Shown piece by piece: positions 8,532-16,375 of a stretch of 21,130 nt of DNA (the first letter of the stretch is position 1; each line of letters begins with the position of its first letter). Position numbers and translations under genes: made by a program. This stretch comes from an uncultured Oscillibacter sp. (GTDB lineage: Bacteria; Bacillota; Clostridia; Oscillospirales; Oscillospiraceae): contig CAJFNE010000011.1 of assembly GCA_904393855.1 (NCBI GenBank), positions 1 through 21,130 on the forward strand. The letters run 5' to 3'. The notes beneath the pieces are model-generated. The model was given only the letters and a program-made list of their open reading frames with translations, made no database searches and was not told the origin of the DNA.

Positions 8532-9344
8532 TTAGAGCTGGGGCAGCTCGTCCAGGGAGGCAAAGGTATAACCCATCTCCTCCCACTTTGTCAGCAGGTC
8601 GTCCAGGATCTCCGCGTTGGTCTCGGAGGTGGAGTGCAGCAGCACGATGGCCCCGTTGTGGATCCGAGGCAGCAGCTTGGCATAGGCCTCCTCCGCCGTG
8701 GGTTGGTCGTCCGTGTACCAGTCCACATAGGCCAGGCTCCACAGCACGGTCTTGTACCCCAGGGCCTGGGCCTGCCGCAGGTTCTCCTCACTGTACTTCC
8801 CCTGGGGCGGCCGGTAGTAGCGGGGCAGCTCCTCCCCCACGGTCTCCTGATACAGCGCCTCCAAACTCTCCAGCTCCTCCTGGAAGGCCGCCTGGTCACT
8901 GATGGCGGACATGTCCGGGTGGTGATAGGTGTGGTTGCCCACGATGTGCCCCTCCGATACCATCCGGCGGATCAGGTCCGGCGCGGACTCGATCATGTGG
9001 CCCACGACGAAGAACGCCGCCGGGGCGTTGTGCTTCTTGAGGGCGTCCAGAATCCGCTCCGTGCACCCGTTCTCATAGCCGCAGTCAAAGGTGAGATAGA
9101 GGACCTTTTGACTGGTATCTCCCACATAATACGCATTATATTGCGCTAATTGCTCCGCCGTGGCGTTGCCCACCGGCGTCTCCCCCTCCGTGGGGAAGGA
9201 GAGGCCCCAGTTGTCGGCGGAGGCCGGCACCGCCGCCGTACCCGACGCGGAGAGCACCCTCCCCTGCACCCAGAGCGCCCCCGCCAGAAACAGGCAGGGT
9301 ATCAGCAGCATCCCGCATCGGAGCATGCGTTTTCCCAGGGACAT
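8532..9344 (-). CDS. pdaA: Polysaccharide deacetylase, PdaA-like (muramic delta-lactam pathway)
   Basis: 270 residues. An N-terminal membrane segment (about 9-27, LRCGMLLIPCLFLAGALWVQ) serves as signal or anchor, so the NodB deacetylase domain (about 75-265) acts outside the membrane. Motifs in order: TFDCGYENG (85-93), with the metal Asp; NHTYHHPD with metal ligands H138 and H142; RPPQGKYSE (178-); VDW (207-209); LLHS (235-238). The GYENG, HHPD and AYVDW pattern is that of Bacillus PdaA, which deacetylates muramic acid so that the delta-lactam of spore cortex can form; the organism is thus probably a spore former. The start is ATG 9344, preceded by AAGGAGG; an upstream in-frame start would add 43 basic residues and no ribosome site. 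No forespore promoter could be assigned. Confidence 0.88.
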   Translation of the reverse strand: MSLGKRMLRCGMLLIPCLFLAGALWVQGRVLSASGTAAVPASADNWGLSFPTEGETPVGNATAEQLAQYNAYYVGDTSQKVLYLTFDCGYENGCTERILDALKKHNAPAAFFVVGHMIESAPDLIRRMVSEGHIVGNHTYHHPDMSAISDQAAFQEELESLEALYQETVGEELPRYYRPPQGKYSEENLRQAQALGYKTVLWSLAYVDWYTDDQPTAEEAYAKLLPRIHNGAIVLLHSTSETNAEILDDLLTKWEEMGYTFASLDELPQL

Positions 9345-9410
9345 GACAGATCGCCTCCTTACGGCCTGTAGGATTCCCGGATTCCTGCGGGCTATACCTA
9401 GGAAACGGCG

Positions 9411-9439
9411 TTGAAAAAAGAGGCGAACTATGGTATATT
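9411..9439 (+). promoter_or_regulatory. Sigma-A promoter of the nuclease operon
   Basis: TTGAAA (9411-9416), 17-nt spacer, TATATT (9434-9439), with TG at 9431-9432 giving an extended -10. It lies between divergent pdaA and the 9479 gene, about 33 nt before the AAGGAGG of the latter. Confidence 0.85.
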
Positions 9440-9478
9440 GAATCGACTTCAATTGTCTGCAAAAAGGAGGCATGCCCC

Positions 9479-9880
9479 ATGCGGGTCGCCCTGTGCGTGG
9501 ATCATCGAAACGGCTTTACCTTTCAGGGCCGCCGGCTCAGCCGGGACCGGGCCCAGCAGGAGGATTTGCTGTCCCTCTGCGGTGGGGAGCCCCTGCGGAT
9601 CACGCCGTATTCGGCCCCCCTGTTCTCCTGGGCGGGGGACCGGGTCCAGGTGGAGGGCGCCCTGCCGGACGGCCCCCTCTGCTTTCTGGAGGACGGCCTG
9701 CCTCCCCTGGAACAGGTGGAGGAGCTGATCCTCTACTGCTGGAACCGGGACTATCCGGCGGACGTCCATTTGAACTGGGATCTGTCCGCCTTTACCGTGG
9801 CGGACCGGCGGGACTTCCCCGGCACCTCCCATAAGACCATCACCCGAACCATCTACCGACGTAAAGAGAGGACTCCATGA
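9479..9880 (+). CDS. Conserved small protein of unknown function, first gene of nuclease operon
   Basis: 133 residues, no signal peptide or membrane segment, so probably cytosolic. AAGGAGG precedes the ATG. Visible features: an N-terminal CVDHRNGFTFQGRRLSRDR patch, an ITPYSAPLF strand, an aromatic segment YCWNRDYPADVHLNWDLS, and a basic tail SHKTITRTIYRRK. From memory, similar proteins sit beside this type of nuclease in many Clostridia and are sometimes auto-labelled ribonuclease Z. That label is not supported: there is no HxHxDH metallo-beta-lactamase motif and the protein is far too short. It overlaps the nuclease gene by 4 nt (ATGA), so the two are translationally coupled and may work together. 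The function is unknown. Confidence 0.8.
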   Translation: MRVALCVDHRNGFTFQGRRLSRDRAQQEDLLSLCGGEPLRITPYSAPLFSWAGDRVQVEGALPDGPLCFLEDGLPPLEQVEELILYCWNRDYPADVHLNWDLSAFTVADRRDFPGTSHKTITRTIYRRKERTP

Positions 9881-10584
9881 CGAGACGAAGAAGCAAAAAG
9901 AAAATTCCGCCCCAAGCGGCCATGCTCCTGCTCCTGCTGGCCATCGCCGCCAGCGCCATCTACCGCTACTGGGTACCCCCAAGAGACACTCTCTCCGCCG
10001 GGTCGTCGCCGGACTACAGCGGCACGGCCTACACTGTGGTGGACGACAACCAGCCCGGCTTCACCCAGGAGGACCTGACCACGGACTCCTATGAGACCTA
10101 CGGCTCCCTGGACGCCCTGGGCCGCTGCACGGCGGCGGAGGCCTGCATCGGTCCGGACTTGATGCCCACCGGGGACCGGGAGAGCATCCAGGACGTGACC
10201 CCCACCGGGTGGGAACAGAACTCCTATGACTTCGTGGACGGCGGCTACCTGTACAACCGCTGCCACCTGATCGGCTATCAGCTCACCGGGGAGAACGACA
10301 ACGAGCGGAACCTGATCACCGGAACCCGCTACCTGAATGTGGAGGGGATGCTGCCCTTTGAGAACATGGTGGCGGACTACATCCAGGAGACCGGCAACCA
10401 CGTGCTCTACCGGGTGACGCCGGTGTTCGAGGGCACGGACCTACTGGCCCAGGGGGTCCAGATGGAGGCCTACTCCGTGGAGGACGATGGGGACGGCATC
10501 TGCTTCAACGTCTTCTGCTACAACGTGCAGCCCGGCGTGGAGATCAACTACGCCACCGGCGAGAACTGGGCGGAGGCCGCGTGA
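9877..10584 (+). CDS. Membrane-anchored DNA/RNA non-specific endonuclease (EndA/NucA type)
   Basis: 235 residues. A basic start (MTRRRSKKK) and one hydrophobic segment (about 14-29) suggest an uncleaved anchor or signal, with the nuclease domain outside. The beta-beta-alpha metal core reads NRCHLIGYQLTGENDNERN, with the general-base His at 130 and metal-binding Asn in the ERNLITGTRYLN helix. The usual DRGH is NRCH here; this form is, to my knowledge, common in the clostridial subfamily and keeps the His. Relatives such as pneumococcal EndA degrade DNA at the cell surface, for uptake or nutrition. The gene lies between the small unknown protein (4-nt overlap) and the exonuclease (1-nt overlap). 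Confidence 0.87.
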   Translation: MTRRRSKKKIPPQAAMLLLLLAIAASAIYRYWVPPRDTLSAGSSPDYSGTAYTVVDDNQPGFTQEDLTTDSYETYGSLDALGRCTAAEACIGPDLMPTGDRESIQDVTPTGWEQNSYDFVDGGYLYNRCHLIGYQLTGENDNERNLITGTRYLNVEGMLPFENMVADYIQETGNHVLYRVTPVFEGTDLLAQGVQMEAYSVEDDGDGICFNVFCYNVQPGVEINYATGENWAEAA

Positions 10585-11261
10585 TGGAGAGCCTCTGGAG
10601 ACGCTTTGACCGGATCGTCATCTTCGACACGGAGACCACTGGCATCGACTTCGGGCGGGACCGGATCATCGAGATCGGCGCCGTGGCTCTGGAGAACGGC
10701 GCCGAGTCGGACAGCTGCAACTGCCTGATCCGCCTCCCCGCCGGGGAGACGCTGCCGCCCTTCATCACGGACCTGACCGGCATCACGGACCGGCAGCTCC
10801 AGGCGGAGGGCGTGGAGCCAGCGGAGGCGGCCGCGGCCTTCTGCGGCCTGCTGCGTGGCGAGGATACCGAGCTAATTGTCGCATATAATGCACAATTCGA
10901 TCTGAATTTCCTCTACTACCTCCTGAACGCCTGCGGCCGGGCATCGGTCCTGCGCCGCCCCCACTTCCTGGACGCCCTCACCGTCTACCGGGACCGGCGG
11001 GACTACCCCCACAAGCTCTGCAACGCCATCGAGGCCTACGGCCTGGGGGAGTACGCCGTAAACAGCCATCGGGCGGTGGACGACGCCCGGGCCACGGTGC
11101 TGCTGCTGGAGGCCATGGCGGCGGAGCGGGACGACCTGGACCGCTATCTGGACCTCTTCGGCACCCACCCCCGGTACGGACTCTCCGGGCGGCGGATCTC
11201 CTCCGTGACCTACCGCCCCCAGCCCTATCAGCGGACTGTGCCGCTGTATGAACTCCCCTGA
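10584..11261 (+). CDS. DnaQ-like 3'-5' exonuclease (DEDDh)
   Basis: 225 residues. Exo I is FDTETTG with D15 and E17; Exo II lies in VAYNAQFDLNFL; Exo III is HRAVDDARAT, with the His of the DEDDh group and the last Asp. It is a single-domain exonuclease like the DNA polymerase III epsilon/PolC exonuclease; no polymerase or GIY-YIG part is fused. The start is ATG 10584 in a TGATG stop-start overlap, with GGAGG at 10572-10576 about 7 nt away; GTG 10581 would be too close. It is the last gene of the three-gene operon and is followed by a terminator. Cytosolic; a repair or nucleotide-scavenging role is possible, and the exact substrate is unknown. Confidence 0.88.
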   Translation: MESLWRRFDRIVIFDTETTGIDFGRDRIIEIGAVALENGAESDSCNCLIRLPAGETLPPFITDLTGITDRQLQAEGVEPAEAAAAFCGLLRGEDTELIVAYNAQFDLNFLYYLLNACGRASVLRRPHFLDALTVYRDRRDYPHKLCNAIEAYGLGEYAVNSHRAVDDARATVLLLEAMAAERDDLDRYLDLFGTHPRYGLSGRRISSVTYRPQPYQRTVPLYELP

Positions 11262-11269
11262 CCTGCTCC

Positions 11270-11304
11270 AGCCAGACGGCCCCCGGGCCGCCTGGCTCTT
11301 TTTT
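11270..11304 (+). terminator. Intrinsic terminator after the nuclease operon
   Basis: AGCCAG (11270-11275) and CGGCCC (11277-11282) pair with GGGCCG (11285-11290) and CTGGCT (11292-11297), with one A/C mismatch, followed by C and six T. It starts 9 nt after the exonuclease stop. Confidence 0.92.
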
Positions 11305-11407
11305 GCCCTTCCAGCAGGGAGAATCTCCCCCGGCGGAAATTTCCCCTTGACATTCCCCCGGCTGGAGGGTGTATGCCTCTGGAGGAGCGAAAAATTGAGG
11401 CTCCCCC

Positions 11408-11454
11408 TTGACAAATTGTATTTTTGTGCTATTGTATTAATTATCTAGTATAAT
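11408..11454 (+). promoter_or_regulatory. Promoter region of the ABC exporter operon
   Basis: TTGACA (11408-11413) is followed after 16 nt by TATTGT (11430-11435) with an extended -10 TG (11427-11428). A perfect TATAAT (11449-11454) lies further down without a good -35. ATTAT/ATAAT arms (11440-11444, 11450-11454) flank it and could be part of an operator. Another CCCCTTGACA stands upstream at 11343-11352 with a poor -10. This AT-rich patch is unlike the GC-rich surroundings, as expected for a promoter. Which -10 is used is uncertain. Confidence 0.55.
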
Positions 11455-11555
11455 CATATGGAAATCCTGGGCTGTTGAAGAAATGTTTCCCGCTGTTTCG
11501 TAATAGAAAAGAGCAGATCCCATTCAGACCCATCCATAGGCAAGGAGAGATGAAT

Positions 11556-13142
11556 ATGAACGAAATGATGGTCACAGAGGAACAACAGGATGCCCCCAAG
11601 AAGCGGGGGCTGCCGCATCTGGGCAGGCGCGGAAAGCTCATCGCCGGGGCGCTGGCCGTGGTGGTGCTGGCCGCGGCGGTCCTGCCCCGGCTGGGGCAGA
11701 ACCCCTCCGCGGCGGCGCTGTCCTACCAGCTGGCCCAGGCGGAGCGGCGGAACCTGTCTGTCACCGTCTCCGGCTCCGCCACTCTGGAGCCCGCCGACTC
11801 CTACCAGGTCACCACCCTGGTCTCCGGCACGATCCTGGAGGCCCCCTTTGAGGAGGACGCCCTGGTGGAGGAGGGCGCGCTGCTTTACGCCATGGATGCC
11901 GGCGACGCCCAGGACTCCGTGAACCGGGCCAACCTCTCCCAGAAGCAGGCCCAGGTGAGCTACAGCCAGGCCCAGGAGGCCCTGCACCCCACCTCCCCCA
12001 TCAGCGGCACCATCAACGATATCTACGTCCACAACGGCGACAGCGTCACCGCCGGCACAGCCCTGGCCCGCATCGTAGGCAGCACGGATCTGAGCATGGA
12101 CTTCCTGTTCCCCTACACGAACTCCTCCGCCTTCTACGTGGGGCAGATCGCCACGGTGTACATCGGCGCCTTTGAGGAGCCGGTCCAGGGCACGGTGGTT
12201 TCCGTGTCCGACTCCGACATCATCACCACCGACGGCCGGACCACCAGCAGCGTCCGGGTGGAGATGCCCAACCCCGGCGTGGTGTCGGACTCCTACACCG
12301 CCCGGGCCAACATCGGCGGCTACAGCAGCTACGGCACCGCCCCCGTCACCATGGCGGACTCCACCACGGTCTATGCCTCCGGCAGCGGCACCGTCACCGG
12401 CTTCGACAAGCTGGTGGGCAGCGCTATCTCCAAGGGCGAGGTGCTGTGCACCGTGGAGTCCGAGTCCATCCGCGCCCAGCTGGAGAACGCCCGGCTGAGT
12501 GTGGAGAGCGCCCAGCTCACCGCCAGCTCCGCCAGCGACACCCTGGAGGACTACAACATTACCAGCCCCATCTCCGGCACGGTCATCGAGAAGAACTTCA
12601 AGGCCGGGGACAAGGTGGACGGCGTGGCCAGCGGCACCCTGGCGGTGATCTACGACCTGAGCTCCCTGAAAATGGAGATGAGCGTCAGCGAGCTGGACAT
12701 CGGCAAGGTCCAGGTGGGCCAGACGGTGGAGGTCACCGCCAACGCCCTCCCCGGCGAGACCTTCACCGGCGTGGTGGAGCGGGTGGGCATCAACGGCACC
12801 ACCACCGACGGCTTCACCAACTACCCTGTCACCATCACCCTCACGGAGTACGGCGACCTGAAGCCGGGCATGAACGTCTCCGCCACGATCCTCTGCGAGA
12901 CGGCGGAGAACGTCCTCTGCGTGCCGGTGGCGGCGGTAGCCCGGGGCAACACCGTGCAGGTAGCCCCCAGCGCCGCCCTCAGCGAGGACAGCACCGGAGT
13001 GGCGGACCTGAGCCAGCTGGAGGAGCGGACTGTGACCCTGGGCCGCAGCGACGCGGAATACATCGAGATCACCTCCGGCCTGGAGGAGGGGGAGACCGTG
13101 GCCTTCCTGGACCCCATGGCTGACGCCGGGATGGGAGGCTGA
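11556..13142 (+). CDS. ABC exporter adaptor, MacA/YknX-like, with duplicated barrel-sandwich module
   Basis: 528 residues, longer than the usual 370-400 of MacA/YknX. One membrane segment (about 27-45, LIAGALAVVVLAAAVL) anchors it; the rest faces outward. Two consecutive adaptor modules are visible. Module 1: lipoyl-like halves at 88-114 and 146-174, then a beta-barrel to about 255. Module 2: lipoyl halves at 272-300 and 336-368 around a short helical hairpin (305-332), then a beta-barrel (369-445) and a membrane-proximal domain (449-517). TSPISGT occurs in both, at 146 and 336. The start is ATG 11556, 8 nt after GGAG (11544-11547); in-frame ATG 11550 lies too close. The ATPase gene follows after 5 nt. 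It links the permease to substrate or cell wall; the cargo is unknown. Confidence 0.9.
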   Translation: MNEMMVTEEQQDAPKKRGLPHLGRRGKLIAGALAVVVLAAAVLPRLGQNPSAAALSYQLAQAERRNLSVTVSGSATLEPADSYQVTTLVSGTILEAPFEEDALVEEGALLYAMDAGDAQDSVNRANLSQKQAQVSYSQAQEALHPTSPISGTINDIYVHNGDSVTAGTALARIVGSTDLSMDFLFPYTNSSAFYVGQIATVYIGAFEEPVQGTVVSVSDSDIITTDGRTTSSVRVEMPNPGVVSDSYTARANIGGYSSYGTAPVTMADSTTVYASGSGTVTGFDKLVGSAISKGEVLCTVESESIRAQLENARLSVESAQLTASSASDTLEDYNITSPISGTVIEKNFKAGDKVDGVASGTLAVIYDLSSLKMEMSVSELDIGKVQVGQTVEVTANALPGETFTGVVERVGINGTTTDGFTNYPVTITLTEYGDLKPGMNVSATILCETAENVLCVPVAAVARGNTVQVAPSAALSEDSTGVADLSQLEERTVTLGRSDAEYIEITSGLEEGETVAFLDPMADAGMGG

Positions 13143-13147
13143 GCCCC

Positions 13148-13885
13148 ATGGAGCATCTCATTGAGCTGAAAGACGTCTACAAGATCTACCCCATGGGCGG
13201 CGAGGCGGTCCACGCCCTGGACGGCATCAGCCTCACCATCGACCGGGGGGAGTTCGTGGCCATCGTGGGCCAGTCCGGCTCCGGCAAGTCCACGGCCATG
13301 AACATCATCGGCTGTCTGGATGTGCCCACCTCCGGCACCTATCACCTGGGCGGCGTGGACGTGTCCACCATGAACGACGACCAGCAGGCGGAGATCCGCA
13401 ACCGGATGCTGGGCTTCATCTTCCAGCAGTACAACCTGATCCCCAAGCTGACGGTGCGGGAAAACGTGGAGCTGCCTCTGCTCTACGCCGGGGTGGGCGC
13501 CGAGGAGCGCCGCCGCCGGGCGGAGGAATCCCTGGAGCGGGTGGGCCTGGCCGGCAAGGAGCGGAACCTGCCCAGCCAGCTCTCCGGTGGCCAGCAGCAG
13601 CGGGTATCCATCGCCCGGGCCCTGGCGGGGAACCCCTCCGTGATCCTGGCAGATGAGCCCACCGGCGCCCTGGACTCCCGGACGGGACGGGAGGTGCTGG
13701 GCTTTCTCCAGAAGCTCAATGCCGAGGGGGACACCGTGGTGCTGATCACCCACGACAACTCCATCGCCGTCCAGGCCAAGCGCATCGTCCGGCTCCAGGA
13801 TGGGCGCATCCTCTATGACGGCGACGCCCGGGACCCCCGAGCCGTGGTCCACGCGGCGGAGAGCGAAGAGGGGGTGGGAGCGTGA
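13148..13885 (+). CDS. ABC exporter ATPase, MacB/YknY/LolD family
   Basis: 245 residues, a complete nucleotide-binding subunit: Walker A GQSGSGKST (41-49), Q-loop at Q93/Q94 (FIFQQYNLIP), signature LSGGQ (145-149), Walker B VILADEP (165-171), D-loop ALDS, and the H-loop His202. The sequence MNIIGCLDVPTSG is typical of the MacB/LolD group. It powers the FtsX-like permease encoded next, which it overlaps by 4 nt (GTGA). A GGAGG site lies 9 nt before the ATG, inside the end of the adaptor gene. Confidence 0.95.
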   Translation: MEHLIELKDVYKIYPMGGEAVHALDGISLTIDRGEFVAIVGQSGSGKSTAMNIIGCLDVPTSGTYHLGGVDVSTMNDDQQAEIRNRMLGFIFQQYNLIPKLTVRENVELPLLYAGVGAEERRRRAEESLERVGLAGKERNLPSQLSGGQQQRVSIARALAGNPSVILADEPTGALDSRTGREVLGFLQKLNAEGDTVVLITHDNSIAVQAKRIVRLQDGRILYDGDARDPRAVVHAAESEEGVGA

Positions 13886-15126
13886 ACGTGAGCCAGTCCT
13901 TCAAAATGGCCATCAAGTCCCTGCGGACCAGCAAGATGCGCTCCCTTTTGACCATGCTGGGCATCATCATCGGCGTGGGGGCGGTGATTATCATCATCTC
14001 CCTGGGCAACGGCGTCACCGGCATGGTGAACCAGCAGGTGGAGAAACTGGGCGTCAACCTGGTGCAGACCATGATCTACGGCGTGGGCGACGGCACCACC
14101 CTGAACCTGGACCCCCAGCGGATGTACGACCTGGTGGAGGAAAACCCGGAGGTCCTCTCCGGCGTCTCCCCCTACGTCACCGCCTCGGCGGTGGTCCGCA
14201 GCAACGGCACAGAATACGAAGATACCACCATCTACGGCGTCAGCGAGGCCATCTACCGGCCGGAGAGCAACTCCACCCTGGACGGCTGCACCCTGGCGGA
14301 GGGCCGGTTCCTGCAGTATGTGGACGTGGTCCGGCGGCAGCACGTCTGCGTCCTGGGAGCCTATCTGGCGGAGGCCGCCTTCCAGGGGGACGCCCTGGGC
14401 AAGGACATCTCCATCGGCGGGCAGAACTTCACGGTGGTAGGGGTGCTGGACCCCATCAGCGCCACCGTGGACGCCGGCAGTCTGGACGACCAGATCTATA
14501 TCCCCTACGAGAACGCCATGGAGATCATGGGTGCCCGGCAGGTGTCTTTGTACCTCTTCACCAGCACCTCCGGCGCCACTGCGGCCGCCGCCAAGGAGCT
14601 GATCGACGGGCTGCTGTTCGACTACTTCCAGAACCAGGACGCCTACTACACCACCACCATGGCGGAGCAGGCCGACCTGATCAACGCCATGATGTCCGTG
14701 GTGATGGTAGTGCTGGTGGCCATCGCCGCCATCTCGCTGCTGGTGGGCGGCATCGGGATCATGAATATCATGCTGGTCTCCGTCACGGAGCGGACGAGGG
14801 AGATCGGCATCCGGAAGTCCCTGGGGGCCAAGCGGCGGGACATCCGCCGGCAGTTCATCATCGAGGCCGGCACCACCTCCGCCATCGGCGGGCTGCTGGG
14901 CATCCTGTTCGGCTGCCTGATGTCTCTCGCCATCGGCAGTCTGATCGGCTCCATGCTGGTGTCCATGATGACCGGCTCCAGCAGCCTGACCTTCAATGCC
15001 GCCCCCTCTCTGGGGGCCGTGGCGGTCAGCTTCGGCGTCAGCGTGGGCATCGGCGTGCTGTTCGGGTATCTGCCCGCCAACAAGGCGGCAAAGCTGAACC
15101 CCATTGACGCCCTGCGGTACGAGTAA
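13882..15126 (+). CDS. ABC exporter permease, MacB/YknZ (FtsX-like)
   Basis: 414 residues. Topology is of the MacB type: one N-terminal membrane helix (about 20-42, SLLTMLGIIIGVGAVIIII), a large outer domain of about 230 residues, then three helices near the C terminus with the conserved loop SVTERTREIGIRKSLGAKRRDI between them, and the ending NPIDALRYE. It starts with GTG inside the stop of the ATPase gene. Such exporters do not carry substrate through the membrane but push periplasmic or membrane-embedded substrates (peptides, lipids, antibiotics) outward. In Firmicutes, with no outer membrane, YknXYZ protects against a self-toxin; here the cargo is unknown. No terminator follows the stop. 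Confidence 0.94.
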   Translation: MNVSQSFKMAIKSLRTSKMRSLLTMLGIIIGVGAVIIIISLGNGVTGMVNQQVEKLGVNLVQTMIYGVGDGTTLNLDPQRMYDLVEENPEVLSGVSPYVTASAVVRSNGTEYEDTTIYGVSEAIYRPESNSTLDGCTLAEGRFLQYVDVVRRQHVCVLGAYLAEAAFQGDALGKDISIGGQNFTVVGVLDPISATVDAGSLDDQIYIPYENAMEIMGARQVSLYLFTSTSGATAAAAKELIDGLLFDYFQNQDAYYTTTMAEQADLINAMMSVVMVVLVAIAAISLLVGGIGIMNIMLVSVTERTREIGIRKSLGAKRRDIRRQFIIEAGTTSAIGGLLGILFGCLMSLAIGSLIGSMLVSMMTGSSSLTFNAAPSLGAVAVSFGVSVGIGVLFGYLPANKAAKLNPIDALRYE

Positions 15127-15164
15127 TCCTTACAGAAAGTTCACAGATTCGCGCCGGCAGGCAG

Positions 15165-15193
15165 TGGACATTTCACCTGATTTCCGGTAAAAT
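15165..15193 (+). promoter_or_regulatory. Probable sigma-A promoter for the acetyltransferase gene
   Basis: TGGACA (15165-15170), 17-nt spacer, TAAAAT (15188-15193). It lies in the gap after the exporter operon. It also shows that the upstream in-frame ATG at 15192, which overlaps the -10, is not the gene start. Confidence 0.7.
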
Positions 15194-15263
15194 GGAAACT
15201 GCTTTCCGCCGGATGCTCCTGTCGGGCTCCCTGACGGAATACTTCTCACCCGGAGGCCATGCC

Positions 15264-15704
15264 ATGGAAATTCAGGAACTGCATCCAGCAGATGCCCGGG
15301 ACGTCCAGCGGCTGATCCTGGAGATTTTCTCCGGGCCTCCCTGGAATGACTCCTGGGGTACGGAACAGCTTCGTCTTTATGTGCAGGAGTTGCTGGGAGG
15401 CAGCGGTTCCCTCTCCTGGGGGCTTTACGAGGCCGGCCAGCTCATCGGCATGGCCCTGGGAAGAGTCAAGCACTGGTGCGCGGGCACCGAATACTGGATG
15501 GAGGAATTCGGCATCCACCCCAAAAGGCAGGGGAGCGGCCTCGGCTCTCAATTCCTGTCCCAGGTGGAACGCCAGATTCGGGCGCGAGGCATGACGGGAA
15601 TCGTTCTTCTGACCGAGCGCACTGTTCCGGCATACTATTTCTATCAGAAGCACGGGTTTTCCGAACAGCCGAAACAGGTCTTTTTTACAAAGGTATGGGA
15701 GTAA
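15264..15704 (+). CDS. GNAT-family N-acetyltransferase
   Basis: 146 residues, one GNAT domain. The acetyl-CoA motif A reads RQGSGLG (88-94) with the following helix SQFLSQVERQIRARG, and the C-terminal motif B contains VPAYYFYQKHGFSE. ATG 15264 is preceded by GGAGG (15252-15256) at 7 nt; an upstream in-frame ATG (15192) has no ribosome site and overlaps the promoter -10. Cytosolic. Substrate (amino group of a small molecule, antibiotic or protein) cannot be told from the sequence. It probably has its own promoter and is followed by a hairpin at 15755-15789. Confidence 0.88.
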   Translation: MEIQELHPADARDVQRLILEIFSGPPWNDSWGTEQLRLYVQELLGGSGSLSWGLYEAGQLIGMALGRVKHWCAGTEYWMEEFGIHPKRQGSGLGSQFLSQVERQIRARGMTGIVLLTERTVPAYYFYQKHGFSEQPKQVFFTKVWE

Positions 15705-15754
15705 CTCCGGCATATTTCCTCGTCTCCACCAGAGTAGCTCCGCAGAGCCTTCCG

Positions 15755-15789
15755 GGGGGAGCGGCAGCGTGCATTTCTGCCGCTCCCCC
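15755..15789 (+). terminator. Long hairpin after the acetyltransferase gene, probable terminator
   Basis: A 13-bp perfect stem (15755-15767 with 15777-15789), 9-nt loop. No T run follows directly; the nearest is five T at 15806-15810. It may be an imperfect terminator or an mRNA 3' end stabiliser separating this gene from the sigma-factor operon. Confidence 0.55.
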
Positions 15790-15819
15790 TGACGCAATTC
15801 CAGGATTTTTGTGGGAATC

Positions 15820-15849
15820 GGTAAACTTTTTTCGTCACTTCTCCGTCTA
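15820..15849 (+). promoter_or_regulatory. ECF-type promoter of the sigma/anti-sigma operon
   Basis: GGTAAAC (15820-15826) resembles the -35 AAC element of ECF sigma factors, and CGTCTA (15844-15849) their -10, with 17 nt between AAAC and CGTC. This is the arrangement known for Bacillus SigV-type promoters (AAAC ... CGTC). Its place directly before the sigma gene implies autoregulation. The start site would be near 15856. Confidence 0.65.
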
Positions 15850-15883
15850 TCCCATAGAACGCAGCATGAAAGGACCGTTGCAA

Positions 15884-16375
15884 GTGTCAAAGGCGCGCGA
15901 AGCGCTGCTCACCCAGTATTTCACGGACGAGCAGGCTCGATTCTACCGGCTGGCTTACAGCTACCTGAAAAACCGGGAAGAAGCCCTGGACGCGGTACAA
16001 ACCGCCGTCTGCAGGGCCTGGGAGCAGCAGGACCGCCTGCGGGACCCGGACGCCGTGCGCACCTGGTTCTACCGGATCCTGGTGAACGTGTGCATGGATC
16101 AGCTCCGACAGCGCAAGTGGGTGACCTTTGTACCGCCGGAGGCTCTGGACGCCGGCAGCTATGAGGACCCCCTCCCCGCTGACGACAGCCTGGCAGCCCG
16201 CGTGGATGCCCTCCCTCCGGAAATTGCCACAATCATCCGCCTGCGCTTTTACGAGGAACTGTCCCTGAAAGAGATCAGCGCCGTCACCGGCATCCCTCTC
16301 AGCACGGTCAAGACCCGGCTGTACACCGGACTGAAAAAGCTGCGTATCTCATTGAAAGGAGCATACGACGAATGA
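15884..16375 (+). CDS. sigV: ECF RNA polymerase sigma factor, SigV-like
   Basis: 163 residues from GTG 15884. Region 2 covers about 8-80 (FYRLAYSYLKNREEALDAVQ, then RTWFYRILVNVCMDQLRQRK); region 4 covers about 108-158 (LPPEIATIIRLRFYEELSLKE, then STVKTRLYTGLKKLR). The pattern is close to Bacillus subtilis SigV. GTG 15884 is chosen because AAAGGA (15869-15874) lies 9 nt upstream and the ECF promoter predicts a transcript start near 15856; ATG 15866 has no ribosome site and would leave a leader of about 10 nt. The stop overlaps the anti-sigma start by 4 nt (ATGA). In relatives SigV is released when lysozyme is sensed and switches on cell-wall protection genes; here that is inference. Confidence 0.88.
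   Translation: MSKAREALLTQYFTDEQARFYRLAYSYLKNREEALDAVQTAVCRAWEQQDRLRDPDAVRTWFYRILVNVCMDQLRQRKWVTFVPPEALDAGSYEDPLPADDSLAARVDALPPEIATIIRLRFYEELSLKEISAVTGIPLSTVKTRLYTGLKKLRISLKGAYDE

Noticed and set aside
9345..9473. 43-residue N-terminal extension of PdaA
   Set aside because: No ribosome site at the upstream start; the internal ATG at 9344 has AAGGAGG and begins a normal signal anchor.
11475..11555. Adaptor start at TTG 11475
   Set aside because: The extension is not signal-like and lacks a ribosome site; GGAG before ATG 11556 is well placed.
15476..15865. Long N-terminal extension of the sigma factor (frame opens at 15476)
   Set aside because: It overlaps the acetyltransferase gene, its downstream hairpin and the ECF promoter, and shows no sigma-factor similarity before residue FYRLAYSY.
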